Shown here: positions 35,191-47,900 of the stretch, piece after piece
Layout: every line of letters starts with the position of its first letter
How positions within the stretch are numbered: position 1 is the stretch's first letter
Source of the DNA: Owenia fusiformis
Lineage: Eukaryota; Annelida; Polychaeta; Sabellida; Oweniidae
Direction: 5' to 3'
Assembly (NCBI GenBank): GCA_903813345.2
Contig: CAIIXF020000001.1
Location: forward strand, 1,922,001-1,986,000
Length of the DNA stretch: 64,000 nucleotides
Program-made: the position numbers and the translations under genes
Notes under the pieces: model-generated
Database searches by the model: none
What the model saw: the letters and a program-made list of their open reading frames with translations, nothing else
Told to the model about the DNA's origin: nothing

Positions 35191-36794
35191 TTCCATATAT
35201 AGACATTGAAATGTGTACCAAATACCATCGATCATTGCATTTCTGTAAATTTAATATAAAATGTTAAAGTGAGTGCAATATTTACATATTAACCACGTGC
35301 ATAGTAGCGCCCTCTGCAGTAGGTCATGATGACCAGTCCAGTCAAGCGAAAGGTGAGATAATCTTGTTATTTTATAGATTTTCAAAGTCGTCAGTTCAAA
35401 AATCAACTTTATTTATACCGTGTTTTCTAGAGGAGCTGTATTGCCATATGTACTTTATGACTATTCGTTATATAACAAACTGCAAAGCTGACATTTTTTG
35501 CTGATTTTCAGTTTTTGGAAATTGCATTTCTCCATTGATGAATTTTCAACCAAAACAAAATGAATTTTGTCACTATACAGTTTACAAAACCTGCTTCATT
35601 GTGACAGACGAGTTTTTAGATAACACATACACATAATAATGACACTAATTCCATGGACATGGGGAGTCACCACCCAATGCAACAACCCCCCCCCCTCTTC
35701 AGAAATTTCCAGGCCTGTAAACTTGGGAACGCCGGGGGGTTCACTATATATAAACCTTGACGTTACTCCCGTCGAGAGCTACTTAGATTTTGAAAGTATA
35801 GCTCTCTATCGCTAGAATCAACAGCTTAAGAATCCTGACTTCAAAGAAAATTCCGGGGTTAAATTCAGCTGACTCATGTTGCACATTATATACCTGAAAA
35901 TGTATCCTACATCGCCATCTTTCATTCAGCTCAACTATAGAATGTCTCACTGCCCTATGTATCGATCAGGACTTCATTTTATTGGTCGTTTCAAAAGTTT
36001 TGGCCAGGTATATTCAATATGGCGGCTTGACGTTTCCCAAGTTGCGCATGCGTCGATAATATTTCCGTTTAACCGCCATATTGGAAATGGGTATCAAACA
36101 ATGAAGATTAGAACTCCTGATCGCCATAGAAACACATCCGCGATCCTACATGCACGGGGAAAGTAGACACATATGAGCCCATATGTAGGCTACAGTTTGA
36201 GACAAACAGTAAGCCGCTGAATGGCGCTGATCAAATTTAGATGTCACAGTTCTTCAGCTGGAGATCCTCACGATGGAGAGCTATACTTTCAAAATCTAAC
36301 ATGGTAGCTCTCCACGTGAGTAACCTTGACGGGGATCCTCGGCGCATGTGGGGTACCTTTTTCAACGTTTGGTATGGCAATGAACCCATATTTTAGGATT
36401 TGGTATGGGAATGCCCAGAAATTTCTGACCTCTGAGGTATGGCAATGGTTGGACTTTTGCTCTTCTGGTATGAGAATGGTCGTTGTAGATACATTACCTA
36501 ACATTCATGGTATGGCATTGGTCCAGTAGTTGCAAATTTGAAGTTGTTTTGGATCGTTTCCCGAAGTATCTTCTTTTCCAGGGCCTTCTTCAACTTTTGA
36601 ATTTTAGCCCTTTTCCCGGGAAATGAGGACCAATCATAGGCTTTGATGAAGTCTCGCTAGATTTTTCGTGATTTCAATACAAAACTTGCCGCCAAGAAAA
36701 ATGGACGCTCGATTCGAAAAGTGGTTGATTTCCAACGATTTGAAGCTTATGGTAGCGATTGGTCCTGTATTTGCACATTTGTATGACATTGATC

Positions 36795-37660
36795 CTATAT
36801 TTCATTATCCCATCGAACGAAGTTCGGAGGGATATAGGGAACGCCTCCGTCCGTCCGTACGTACGTACGTACGTCCGTCCGTCCGTCCGTCTGTCTGTCC
36901 GTCCGGGCAATAACTCAAATACTGTTGGCCCGATTTTGTTGATATTTTGTACACATATACCCTATGGGGGTAGAAGTTCTGCTCGAAAGCCGATTTTCAA
37001 AATGGCCGCTCATTTCAAAATGGCGGCCATTTTAGTGCCAATTTTACAGTTATTTAGGTGCAATATGTAAAACTGTAATAGTAATATGTTTTAAATGTAA
37101 AAAAATTATAAAGGACATTAATAATGCTACAAATGTAGATATTAAAGAAGCACATGGCAGCCATCTTGAAAAATGGCGGCCTTTACTCGTCATTTTACGA
37201 TTTTTGCTGTAACTCAAAAAATAGTGGAGCAATTTTGTTCATATTTGGTATGTGAATACTATAAGCATTGCACACTGTCTAAAGACACTTTTGGTAGAAG
37301 GCGGCCATTTTCAAAATGGCCGCCATTTTAACATATTTTACTATAACTCGAAAAGTAGTGGAGCGATTTTGTTCATATTTGGTATGTGAATACTTTAAGC
37401 ACGGCACACTGTCTATTTCTAATGACACTTTTGGTAGAAGGTGGCCATTTTGAAAAATGGCCTCCATGTTAACGTATTTTACTATAACTCGAAAAGTAGT
37501 AGAGCAATTTTGTTCATATTTGATATGTGAATACTTTAAGCATGGCACATCGTCTTATAAAACTTTGGGGAGTAGTCAGCCATTTTGAAAAATGGCCACC
37601 ATTTTTATGTGTGTTATTTTACAAGTACGTGTGCGATTTTTTAAAAATTTTAGAGGTGGC
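36795..37660 (+). repeat. Dispersed TCCG-type repeat, copy 3, inside E2
   Basis: Begins TTATCCCATCGAACGAAGTT, then a CCGTCCGTACGTACG microsatellite (36848-36905), CAATAACTCAAATACTGTTG, and four successive related blocks, each with AAAATGGCGGCCATTTT-like sequence and TTTGTTCATATTTGGTATGT. The block repeats indicate internal tandem amplification with a period of roughly 125-190 bp. Confidence 0.75.
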
Positions 37661-37838
37661 TTCTTAAAAGCATATTATTCCTCCTGATGACAACTTGGCT
37701 AGTGAGCAACCATTTTGAAAATGGTGGCCTTTCTGGTGTGTTGTTTTATGATATTTGCTATTCGTTTGTAAAAATGCCAGCCATTTCTGTTCGATGGGAT
37801 TCGCTACGCTTTGGCGTTGCCGTTGTTCTGGTTTACTT

Positions 37839-38090
37839 TGAATTAAGGTATGGCATTGGTCCCATATTTGGACATTTGGTATGGCATTGGTCCTACATTT
37901 TGACATTTGGTATGGCATTGGTCCCATAATTGGACATTTGGTATGGCATTGGTCCTATATTTTTGGACATTTGGTATGGCATTGGTCCTATATTTGGACA
38001 TTTGGTATGGCCTTTGGGCGTTATTTTGGTTGGTATGGGAACATATTGAAATTTGACAGATTGGTATGGGAACATATTGATATTTGAGGC
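37839..38090 (+). repeat. GGTATGGCATTGGTCC tandem array
   Basis: Six to seven units of 30-37 bp: GGTATGGCATTGGTCCTATA followed by TTTGGACATTT. Related units occur at about 36370-36530, and inverted at 51285-51455. Confidence 0.8.
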
Positions 38091-38136
38091 TTCAGCCTAG
38101 GACCCCGTCGAGTTTTATATACAGTGAACCCCCTGG

Positions 38137-38324
38137 GGGAACGCCTAACTTGAGACCCTCCTTCAAATTATGGACACCTTGGTTCAAAACTGAACACCCT
38201 GGTCAAAATATCGGACACCTCCGTCAATGGGAGGTGTTCATTTTTTTACCGTATCAGCATTTTATAAAAAGATTCTCATATCTATCTACACACATAAATG
38301 TTTGTTGTATGTGTACGTTTGGCC
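38137..38324 (+). repeat. Older repeat that hosts E2 and E3
   Basis: AACGCCTAACTTGAGACCC is followed by GACACCTTGGTTCAAAACTG and related CAAAATATCGGACACC blocks. With the left flank (35710-35733, AGGCCTGTAAACTTGGGAAC) it forms one repeat comparable to 56655-56790. Confidence 0.65.
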
Positions 38325-38861
38325 TTATCACATCCTACGACCCCTTTAGATTGTGGTCGTACGCGCATGTAATTGGTCAGTCAATGTTTTACAAAGTTGG
38401 ACACCTAAATGACCTACCTCGATACATTCCGTAGTATTTTAGAATTCTTATAATGTTGTTAGATCGCCAATTGTATGGGTTAATCGGCAGAACGAAGAGA
38501 TTTTAGTTTTTACATCGGAAATATATCAGCAATTTTCAAAATGTCGGAAGGGGAATTCCCCAGGGATTTCCCTTATGACTGGTGCATGCCGGGAACTGAA
38601 TGGAGGAATTTGACGGTTGAAATAAGTTAAATATTACACGCAAATATTGCTATCAAAAACGAAAACGTCTTCGTTCTGCCGATAAACCCATACAATTGGT
38701 GATTCAACTACAATAAAAGAATTCTAAAATACTAAGGAATGTATCGAGGTAGGTCATTTAGGTGTGCAATGCGTAGTATTTTCTCCAACTTTGTAAAAAC
38801 ATTGACTGACCAATTATACGCACGTACGACCACAATCTAAAGTGGTCGTAGAATTCGATAA
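38325..38861. mobile_element. 537-bp foldback element with 9-bp target duplication (E3)
   Basis: Ends TTATCACATCCTACGACC and GGTCGTAGAATTCGATAA are inverted repeats, extending about 170 bp per arm (for example GACCTACCTCGATACATTCC and its complement). CGTTTGGCC occurs directly at 38316-38324 and 38862-38870. No coding sequence. Confidence 0.88.
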
Positions 38862-38870
38862 CGTTTGGCC

Positions 38871-40047
38871 CTAAAAGGGCATCAGCACAAATGAAACATA
38901 AAAATCAGTTGATTCTTCAAATCACATTAATGGGTTTAGTATCTCACCTAATGTTCAGCTGAATACTCAGTATCCAGCTTCAAGAAACTTCCCTCCTCTC
39001 TGGGCATCCCTCTTTTTGTTTTCACCTTTACACTAGACTATAGATCTATAAGCTTTTTATGTCCACACCATATAGTGCTGGGCCATATTGTCAGCCTAGG
39101 CGCTTCCGTCTGTCCATCCATTTGTCTGTCTGTCCATCCATCCGTCCATCTGTCCGTACGTCCGTAGTCTGGCAGTTTTCTCCAAAACTGCTACAGATAT
39201 CACCTTCAAATTTTCAAGGATAACTGGAGTTAACTTGAGATAACTATGAGTGCATACACACAGTCCCGTTTATTCTGGTCCGTATTAGTGGTTTTGTTGA
39301 TATTTATACGGAATAAATCATACCATTTCATGAAAAATGGTGACCTTGTCCTACGGAAATTGAGATTATGTTTCACAGCAAGTTCGCACGGATACTGTAT
39401 AGCACATGCTCTAGGGAACCGATTCTACTTTCTATAGACACCAAATACATCTCTGTCGATAGAATAATGAAAAAGCCTTAGGGTCCCAACCTCCTTTGTT
39501 TACATTTACAAAAACGTGAAAAAAGGACAAAAGTTGTCATAACTTTTTAAATTTAAAACTCTTGAAACCAATCTCACTTGCCAGCGACACAAACTTTAGT
39601 CTTTCACGGACCGAACATGTCAATTTGGTTCGTAATATCTCCAAATAATTGATTTCAACATTTTAAAAAACTCTCAAATTTTTGAAGTTTTTCCACAGGA
39701 ATATTTTTGCTTGACAATAAACAGGCAAAATGTGTATTTGCGTGACATATTCTGTCACTCGAAAATAACTGATGTGACTTCAAATTTTCCAGCAAACGCC
39801 TGATAAATATGCAAATTGTGGGACAGTTGGACAGCATCTGCTTACCTAGGCATGGCCCCTGCTTCCCTGCCTGTTTCACTCTGACTTCATCTATTTTCTA
39901 CATCATCTCATTACAAAATTGACTATGGTTAGCTCTAATATTTAGGCACCTATCAAATACAAGTAAGTGAATAGTTTGGAAGTATTGGCTTTAATCTCAT
40001 TTTTTCATGTTCAAGTTACTTGTGAACATTTCTCATTTTTATGTCAC
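38871..40047. other. Repeat-rich intergenic stretch
   Basis: Contains a partial TCCG-type repeat (about 39090-39245, CCGTCTGTCCATCCATTTGT) and a 145-bp dispersed repeat at about 39690-39840 (GACATATTCTGTCACTCGAA). The latter is matched in the same orientation at 57030-57155. No gene recognised. Confidence 0.55.
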
Positions 40048-40056
40048 AATCAGAGG

Positions 40057-41003
40057 GGGTTTTCGGAAAAGACCGACCCCACCGACCACCGACCGGTCGG
40101 TGTTTTCCACTGGTAGCCTCAAAACAGGGTTTGAAGAAAATGTGTAAAAGACCGACCATATCATGTAAAAGACCGAACATATTTGTAGCCTTAGAATATA
40201 AATAATTTGATTTTGGATGTCAATCGTTGGACTAGGCAACGTTTTTTACCGATTTTGTACCTTGCAACGAATGGCAAGCAAACAAATAGGTCATGACCGT
40301 CTCCTCTCGATTAATTGTCCTGCCTTAGGTCCTAACCTATCATTAACCAACCTATCGTTTCTACGGGAATCTATCCTAATTTTCTACTGAAATTTAACAA
40401 TTTCGAAACAAAAATGATTTGTTATCGTCATAGCCTACTGAATACTGAACACGATATAATGTTACATGCGTTCTCTTATCGGGATTAAAAGTGACTTACC
40501 ATTTCAGTACACCATTAGAAAGCTTTTTTTGTCATAGTCTATCAAATGTAGTTTTTACCAGTTGACGTTTAACAACTGAGAAATCAAACATAACGTTACG
40601 ACGTCAACATCGACGATGTTTGTGTGTTTTTGTTATTGCGTTTCATATGAATGAAGAATGAACTTAATGCAATGTTACGTGCGTTTTTTTCAAAGTGACT
40701 AACCAAGATGAAATTGGTCTTCTAACAACTGAAACATCACTTAAAAATATGACATTACACACCACGACGATGTAACGTTTTCATCGTGAGTTGAAATGAT
40801 AATTATATGTTTTTAAATCACGACCTAGTAAAGGTACTATAGTCATTGGATTCCCAGTTTTAGTTTTACTTCTAATTTTGCATTTTTTCATCTTTATGTA
40901 AAAGACCGCCAGCCGACCACCGACCACATGTACCCAACTGTGGAGAGTGACTGGTCGGTGGTCGGTGGTCGGTGGTCGGCGGTCGGTGTTTTACGAAAAC
41001 CCC
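40057..41003. mobile_element. 947-bp TIR element with 9-bp target duplication (E4)
   Basis: Left end GGGTTTTCGGAAAAGACCGA; right end is the reverse complement of GGGTTTTCGTAAAACACCGA. Next to both ends are tandem CCGACCACCGACC units (GGTCGGTGGTCGGTGG at the right). AATCAGAGG occurs directly at 40048-40056 and 41004-41012. The flanks, ATGTCAC on the left and TGGTGACAT on the right, form part of another repeat family (see 49306-50880). No coding sequence. Confidence 0.9.
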
Positions 41004-41630
41004 AATCAGAGGTGGTGACATGATGTTATGGTCTGCAACTTTTTTGGAGACAGCAATCAGAGTTCAGTGTCTGTAAAATTTTGCAATAATTAACATCAAG
41101 CTGGTAAATGCCTTGTAAGTAGTGAGGGACAGCTTAGATTAATGCACATTTTACTTTGAAGTTATTATGGTAAGTTGAATGTTTGTTCATGCGTTTAGAT
41201 TTCTCTGCTTCATCTGCCCCCCTCCCCCAGTAAGCAGCACCCTCACCCAGTCTAGAGCTAGAGCTGTCTCCCACTCATGGCTTGCCCTGAAGGGTTGTGT
41301 AAGTTCAAATTGTGTGTAGAGACAAATTTTTGTATTGATTCAATGTTTTGCATAATAGCATAAGGCTGGGCAGATTCCTAAAATGCCTTGTTTTCTTAAT
41401 CTTTTACATTTTACCCAATAGAAAGTGAATATAGCTTTTGTTATGAATTCAAAAATTTCAAAAATTCATCTGTTGGAAATCAAAATTCACATGTTCACCT
41501 GTAAGACTATCCGTTTTGTCACTTGCACAACTCTGGCTCTTCATGTACATAGCACTTATACAGTATGCACTATGCAGTCTCTCTTTGACTTGATTTCTTG
41601 AACATTGAGCTGCTTTTCATATCTTTGTAG

Positions 41631-41726
41631 ATGTCATACATATGACGTCAAGATCTCCTAAATTTGCTTCAGAAGACCTGGAATATGCAATGGATCTAAT
41701 CTTTGCAGGAGGAAACCAAGGCACAT
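41631..41726 (+). CDS. Orphan exon candidate, possible P450-like fragment
   Basis: A 96-base interval is bounded by a good acceptor (TTTTCATATCTTTGTAG) and a strong donor (CAT|GTAAGT). It is open in phase 1 to phase 1, encoding VIHMTSRSPKFASEDLEYA then MDLIFAGGNQGT. The last part weakly resembles a cytochrome P450 I-helix (LIFAGxxT), but lacks the acidic residue of the usual AGxDT/AGxET motif. No partner exon was found on the plus strand nearby, and the last exon of the GMC gene lies just downstream on the other strand. It could be a remnant or chance. Confidence 0.3.
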
Positions 41727-41736
41727 GTAAGTTTGT

Positions 41737-41742
41737 TTTATT
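41737..41742 (-). terminator. Candidate polyadenylation signal of the GMC gene
   Basis: TTTATT on the plus strand reads AATAAA on the minus strand, 159 bases beyond the stop codon. Confidence 0.5.
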
Positions 41743-41900
41743 TAACAGGAGTTTCTAATTCTAAAGTTACCTTGACGTCATAGTCAAACAATAAATTTCT
41801 GAATTCCATTTGCAAAATAGATCCTTTAGTTACACATTTGGAGGTCTCTGAGGTTGATATCTATAATGGTTGGGTATCATCATTGTACTGTGACAATATT

Positions 41901-44900
41901 TCAGACTGTTGTTTTTCCTCGTATCAAATCTGCAGCCTTCTCGCCAATCATGATAGATGGTGCATTAGTATTCCCAGAGGTGACGAATGGCATGATAGAT
42001 GCATCCGCAACCCTCAGGTTATCAATTCCTTTTACTCTGAAACAAATAAATAACTAGAATTAACATCAAAACAACACTACCTTATTTATCCCACCAAACG
42101 AAGTTCCAGGGGGATATAGAGAAGTCGTCCATCCATCCGTTTGTTCGTCCGTGTGTCCAGACAATAACTCAAATTACAGTTGACGGATTTGATTCAAATT
42201 TTATAAGGTTATGCCTTATGGGAGTAGGACCTCTGCTCGAGAAGGAATTTTCAACATGGCCACTCAATTCAAAATGGCCACCATTTCTCGTAAAAAATGT
42301 AATCTTTGATAATTCAAACTGTAAACAGATTTCAGTCAAATTTTATATGCCGATACCGAAGGATATAGTAGCTCTGTTCAAGAAAGAATTTTCAAGATGG
42401 CGGCTGAACTTTAAAATGGCTGCCATTTTTCGTAAAAAATGTTATCTTTGATAACTCAAATACGAGTGAATGGATTTGGGTCAAATTTTGGGGTTTGTAG
42501 AAAAATTGGGTACCAGGTACCGGGTAGTAAGTCCTCCATGCTGGGTTCAAACTTGGTACCTGGTACCCGGTCAAAAAAACTGGGTACCCAAAAAACGAAA
42601 AATACGAATATATAACATAATTAGATCATTAGAAAACGTGTAAGATTTGTTTTGAATTTACAAAAATGTATGTAACTTCCTTCAAAATTGAGCTAGAAGC
42701 TTCAAATAAAAAGCATTTTAAGGCAAATTGCAAGCCTCTGTGACCCCTCCTTTACTTGACTACACACCTTCTCACACGGTGGGGGGGGGGTGTTACCAGG
42801 TGAGTGCTAGACTTTTGTTGTCAAAAATGTGCAGTAGCCTTGTCATCGATATGGTTTCCAAATCAGGGAATATTGCCACTGATGTTGAGAAGTATCACAT
42901 TCATTTTCAGCTTCCAGGGTTTTACTGTTTTCTCAGGGTTCATATCAGTAATTTTACCTACTTCAATTTAACCTACTTTTTAAACTTGACCTACTGTTTT
43001 AAAATAAAGACAAGTAATCACCATTTCACTGTGTAAGATAAGTCATATTTTGATGAAAAGGAAAATAATACAATAATATTTGGCTTTGGGATTCCCTCTT
43101 TGCAATAGTGTAGTTCGGTTGTAGGGTTAGAGTTATTTCAAGTTTCAACATATTTGTAGACCTGTAGCATATATTATAGTGCTATACTATGTCACAATCA
43201 AATCTTAACTCTGCCATGTTAATTTTGGTACCAATTGCTCAATGCTCCTTTGATAAAATACATGAAACCTTTTGAAGTGAGAACAATCTATTGGCACTAA
43301 AAACATGAAGAGTATTTTTGGCTGGAAGTATGGCCTTAACTCGCACGTTAGTTTAATACTTGTATTGAATTTGTAAAACATGAAAGTGTAAATGTCCTTA
43401 GTCAGTCTGAGCTGATAAAATAAATCCATTTTATAAATCTGAATACCTTAATCGTGGATCAACAACGGAGTTGTTGTCAGATTCAGGGCCCATCTTGCAA
43501 GTACTTGTAGGATGAAATACATTAAGAGGTGTTGCACGAATATAACATTCCCAGTATGGATCACTATTAAATGCATGTGTGGTACATAATGGGTGATGTT
43601 TAGCACTCATTTGAAATCCCCCATCTTTAAATGCTTGAGTTTTGGAAAGTGTTTCAGTCACAACCTTGATTCCTGTAAAAAAGGTGAGACTGTCAGAATG
43701 TAGTTGACTTTATCTGTGCATATAATAGAACTCTTATTGACTCACATGACCAGTGTGGCCAATGGAATTGCTCATTTCTCCAGCACTATGATATATGATC
43801 ATGATAATATAAAAGCTGGAAGGGAAACTGGAAAGTTAAAAACTTAGATTCACATATTAAAATCTGTCTGATTTCTTATGTGAATTTTTTTCATATGTGC
43901 ATGTAGAAGTTGTATAATATATACCTTCTACTAAATGTTTCACATCAACTGGGTCCTCCAAGTATTTTGGGTCAATCAGGGGATAATCAAATGGGTCAGT
44001 TGATCTCAATCTGATGGTCCCATTACTATGAGGGTGGAGTAACACAACAATAATGCTGAGACCCATCTTGCCATCATACTCTTCATGTGGATACATACTG
44101 TCCCATACCTAAAATATAATACCATAAAAGCTAAAACTTGAATAGATATGAATATAAAAGTTCATCATACAGCAGTCTTTCAGATATTTAAATTTATTAA
44201 ATATGAAATACTTAAGACAAAAGATTAGTCTTGCAGTTTGAGCTATCCACGTGGAGATCTTTTAGATTAAAGCGTACCTCATCACGGACCCCTATTACAT
44301 CTTTCCATATATCTCCAATTAGTGCTGCATTAATGAACATTTGTACATATGGGAATTTGTGGAAAGCTGGCTGATGTGAAGTCTTCATGAAGTAAACCAT
44401 ATCAGTTACAGTGCTCCTTTTAACACCTAGAAATATTGAGGGGAGTTGACATGGAATTATTGTGACATATAGCAACACAACAGTGTTGAGATTATAGACT
44501 ATGGTAGTCCCGTTATATTCATGTATTTATTATCTGATTTATATTGAATTTATTATTTTGTACTACTTTTTTTGAATAATAAAAAATACCTGTCCCAAAA
44601 AAATAATATTTCCATCTTTCTTGCCAAGAGGTAATGTCTTTCTCTGTTATTGTTTGAGCTTTAGTAAAGAAGTTGATATGCTGAGCTGCAACATGGTCTT
44701 GTAAATTCTCCCCAACTGGCAAATCTGCAACCACTGGGATCTAAGAGAGGATAATACTTATGAGTTTCTCTGTACCAAACTTATCAGTGGCGGATCCAGG
44801 AAAAATAAAAACTTCCGTACTTGCGCGTAAACTTTTTTTGCGCCCTTTATTTACAAATTTGGGCCCAAATTTTCACATTTTTGGGCCCAAATTTTCAAAA

Positions 44901-47900
44901 TAAGGGCCCAAAAATGTCTGGCCCACAATTTTTTTGGCCCTTATTTTCATAATTTCATTAAAGTCGGGGCGCTGTAAATGAATTTTGGGCATTGAATAAA
45001 CTTATTAACAACCAAATATTCATTTAAGGCCCGGAATGAAAATTATAGTGGCCTAGTTTCATTTGTTTAGGGCCCAGAATGCAAACCAAGGGCCCAATTT
45101 TCGGAGCCCAATTTTTTACTGCCATTTTTTTGGGCCCAACTTAGGGGGGGGGGGGGGCGGACCCCATGGATCCCACTGGATCCGCCACTGCTTATTCCAT
45201 GTACATTGTACAAGACCTTACATACCATATAAGCATTTTATTGGATCCACATTGACCTTATAATGCCAGGTTCATAATTATATACAGGGTGACACAAAAA
45301 ATGTTACGCTCTTATTTTGAAATAACTTTCTCAATTATGAAGGAATATTTTGAAGATAAAGTGTTCAATGTATGAAACATTTGTGTACTTGCTTATCATC
45401 AACAACTTGAAGATTTAGGCTCAAGAATTTTTGAAGCAAATGCATGACATTTGCGGGATTTGCGTGAAATGTCAGAACGGAATGTGTTCATTTATTTTTG
45501 GCGTTCATTTTTTGCTGAATCGGTGTTTTATAAAATGCAGAATTTTTTAAATATCAACATAATGCATAATGCGTGATTTGCTTGACATTTATGATACAAG
45601 CAAAATTAATACGTAATTTCACTTTTTCCATGCGTGAGGGTCGACAGGGCAGCTTTAGCAATTCAGAAATGACTCAAATAATGGCTAAAATAGCAATGCA
45701 AATTTCAGAAAATTGTGTTTTTGACGATTTCACTAAGATACATAAGATCTGTTTCTCAATGTCAAAATGTAAAAGAACCAATCCCACTTGTATGGAGGTA
45801 AAATACGAAGAAACATATCAAAAAATGTATAGATGGCCATAACATACTCACATTCATTGCCTCCAAATGGTTTTTTGGTCCAATACCAGAAAGTAAAAGA
45901 ATATGTGGTGATCCAATGACACCTGCAGAAAGTATCACCTCTTTTCTAGCATTCACTTTTCTCTTTACCAAGTCTCTGATGTATGCCACACCAACAGCCT
46001 TCTTCCCTTTTAGAAGCACCTAAATACAAAATACAAATAAATTTCAAATTAGAACTTATTTTGACTTTATATATTAAACATAAACAGTTGTAGCAGCTTA
46101 TGGCATTATAAGCCTCTTGAATGATCATAATACTGGGTGGTAAAAAATGGTACCCTATTTTTCCCCGTATCATTGTCATTGTAGGAATTTTCTCACTGCC
46201 CCACTCAGTTGGTCAGCATCGTGCTGTAGGCAAACCTGCACACATTGTCCAAAGTTGTCAATGACCTAATTGCATTCCTCTGCAAGTACATTTATGGCCT
46301 AAATGACACTTTTGAGGTTTGATGTTGTTTTGCCATTATTCTCCTTCACTCTATCTTTTGGGTATCCCCACTGGTAAAAGTAAAATGTAATCATGTCTGG
46401 GCTGTGGGTGCCCATTCATTATCTCTGATTCTGCTGATCATGTTATCATTGAAGTGGTCCCAAAGCCAGTCTAGTGCACCATTGGATGTATGGGACAATG
46501 GCTGTGTTTTGTTAGAACCAATGTTGCTGCCTGTCAACCCCTTGAGTTGACCTAAAGGCCCCCCTCCCAGAACTTCCTGAGAATCACAATATAATGTAAT
46601 GACCCGAGGGCGCCCCAGGGGAATGACTAACTAACGAGCACAGTGTGACAGGCCAGATGAAGAAATTGAAAGAAAGTGTGCTAAATTCAATGCCCCGCAT
46701 GGGAATTGAACCTAGGACCCTTTGACCCTCAGAAGTCTGATGCTCTACCGACTGAGCTATAAAGGCTAAAGCCACTACAGCTGGACTGTAGTAGCAACTT
46801 GCTATCAAGGGTCGTTACACTATCTCCCCCTTTGAAAGGACCACACCCTCGTGGTCAGCCCTGCTTTCCCTAGCAGTGACTACCACACACACACGGGCGC
46901 AAAGGATACAACCAATGCTTTGATCCCACTTCTGACACCAATGTAATGACCTGAGGGCGCCCCAGGGGAATGACTAACTAACAAGCACAGTGTGACAAGC
47001 CAGATAAAGAAATTGAAAGAAAGTGTGCTATATTCAATGCCCGGCATGGGAATCGAACCTAGGACCCTTTGACCCTCAGAAGTCAAGACTTAAGCCACTA
47101 CAGCTGGACTGTAGTAGCAACTTGCTATCAAGGGTCGTTACAATAACATACATTCGATGTTGACAGTTATTGCATTTCTGTAAGCATCTTCAAAAGTAAA
47201 GAACCCCTTTCTGCTGAGTATAAACTAAATTGTGGATCTGTCTGTGTGAATGGACCTTAAGGTTTTACTGTATAAGATATAGTGACAGATGGAGCTGTCA
47301 GTGTTTCCAGGGAGCATATAGTTTTTTGACTTTTCACTGTACTTTGTTATTCATTTTTGGTGTCTCGAACATAATACTGCAGAAAAACCTTACTTTAGTG
47401 ACATGGGCCTTTGTTGCAATATGCAGGTTCTCTCTGTGCATAACTGGATAGAGAAAGGCAGTTGCAGTACTGGATCTTTCTCCTTTACTGTCTACATTCA
47501 CTTGGTTGAAACTCATACCTTGATTTAAAAAACACATATGAAATTATGATATAAATAATAATTAAACTAAACCATCACCAATAGATCACCAATACACCAT
47601 GGAAAGTGATTTAGTCAAGTGGTTTGTAAGTTATGTATTAAAACTTGCAATACTCAACTAATACACCACTGTAAGGGTTTTGTAGGTGGAGTGGTTTGTA
47701 AGTTGTGTATTAAATTGATTTTTTCTGGAATGGTCTATTAGTAGTGTATTAAAACTGATCCTTGATTTAGAATGAGAAACCACTTTTAAATGGTGGAAAT
47801 AGTTAAAATGTGAGGGAATTTATTCTACAATGAAATGTAGCATTACAACCAAAAGGGTGACTGGTTGGATGTGGTGTATAAGACTTTAGGGAGTGATGTA

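Larger units (their letters stand above)
35734..38136. mobile_element. 2403-bp composite element with 9-bp target duplication (E2)
   Basis: The left end GGGGGGTTCACTATATATAA is mirrored at the right end by the reverse complement of GGGGGTTCACTGTATATAAA. The direct repeat GGGAACGCC is at 35725-35733 and 38137-38145. Sequence on the two sides joins into a continuous repeat related to 56660-56790. Inside are a second inverted repeat (about 35767-35808 against 36270-36335, TTTGAAAGTATAGCTCTC), a dispersed TCCG repeat (36795-37660) and GGTATGGCATTGGTCC units. No transposase found. Confidence 0.8.

Noticed and set aside
36668-37070. Frames with VRPSVRPSV-type repeats
   Set aside because: Translation of the TCCGTCCG microsatellite within a dispersed repeat found at four other places.
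46702-46770. tRNA gene on the minus strand
   Set aside because: The A and B boxes are good, but the anticodon arm is shortened and the sequence continues into a repeated body shared with two other copies, so it is a SINE.
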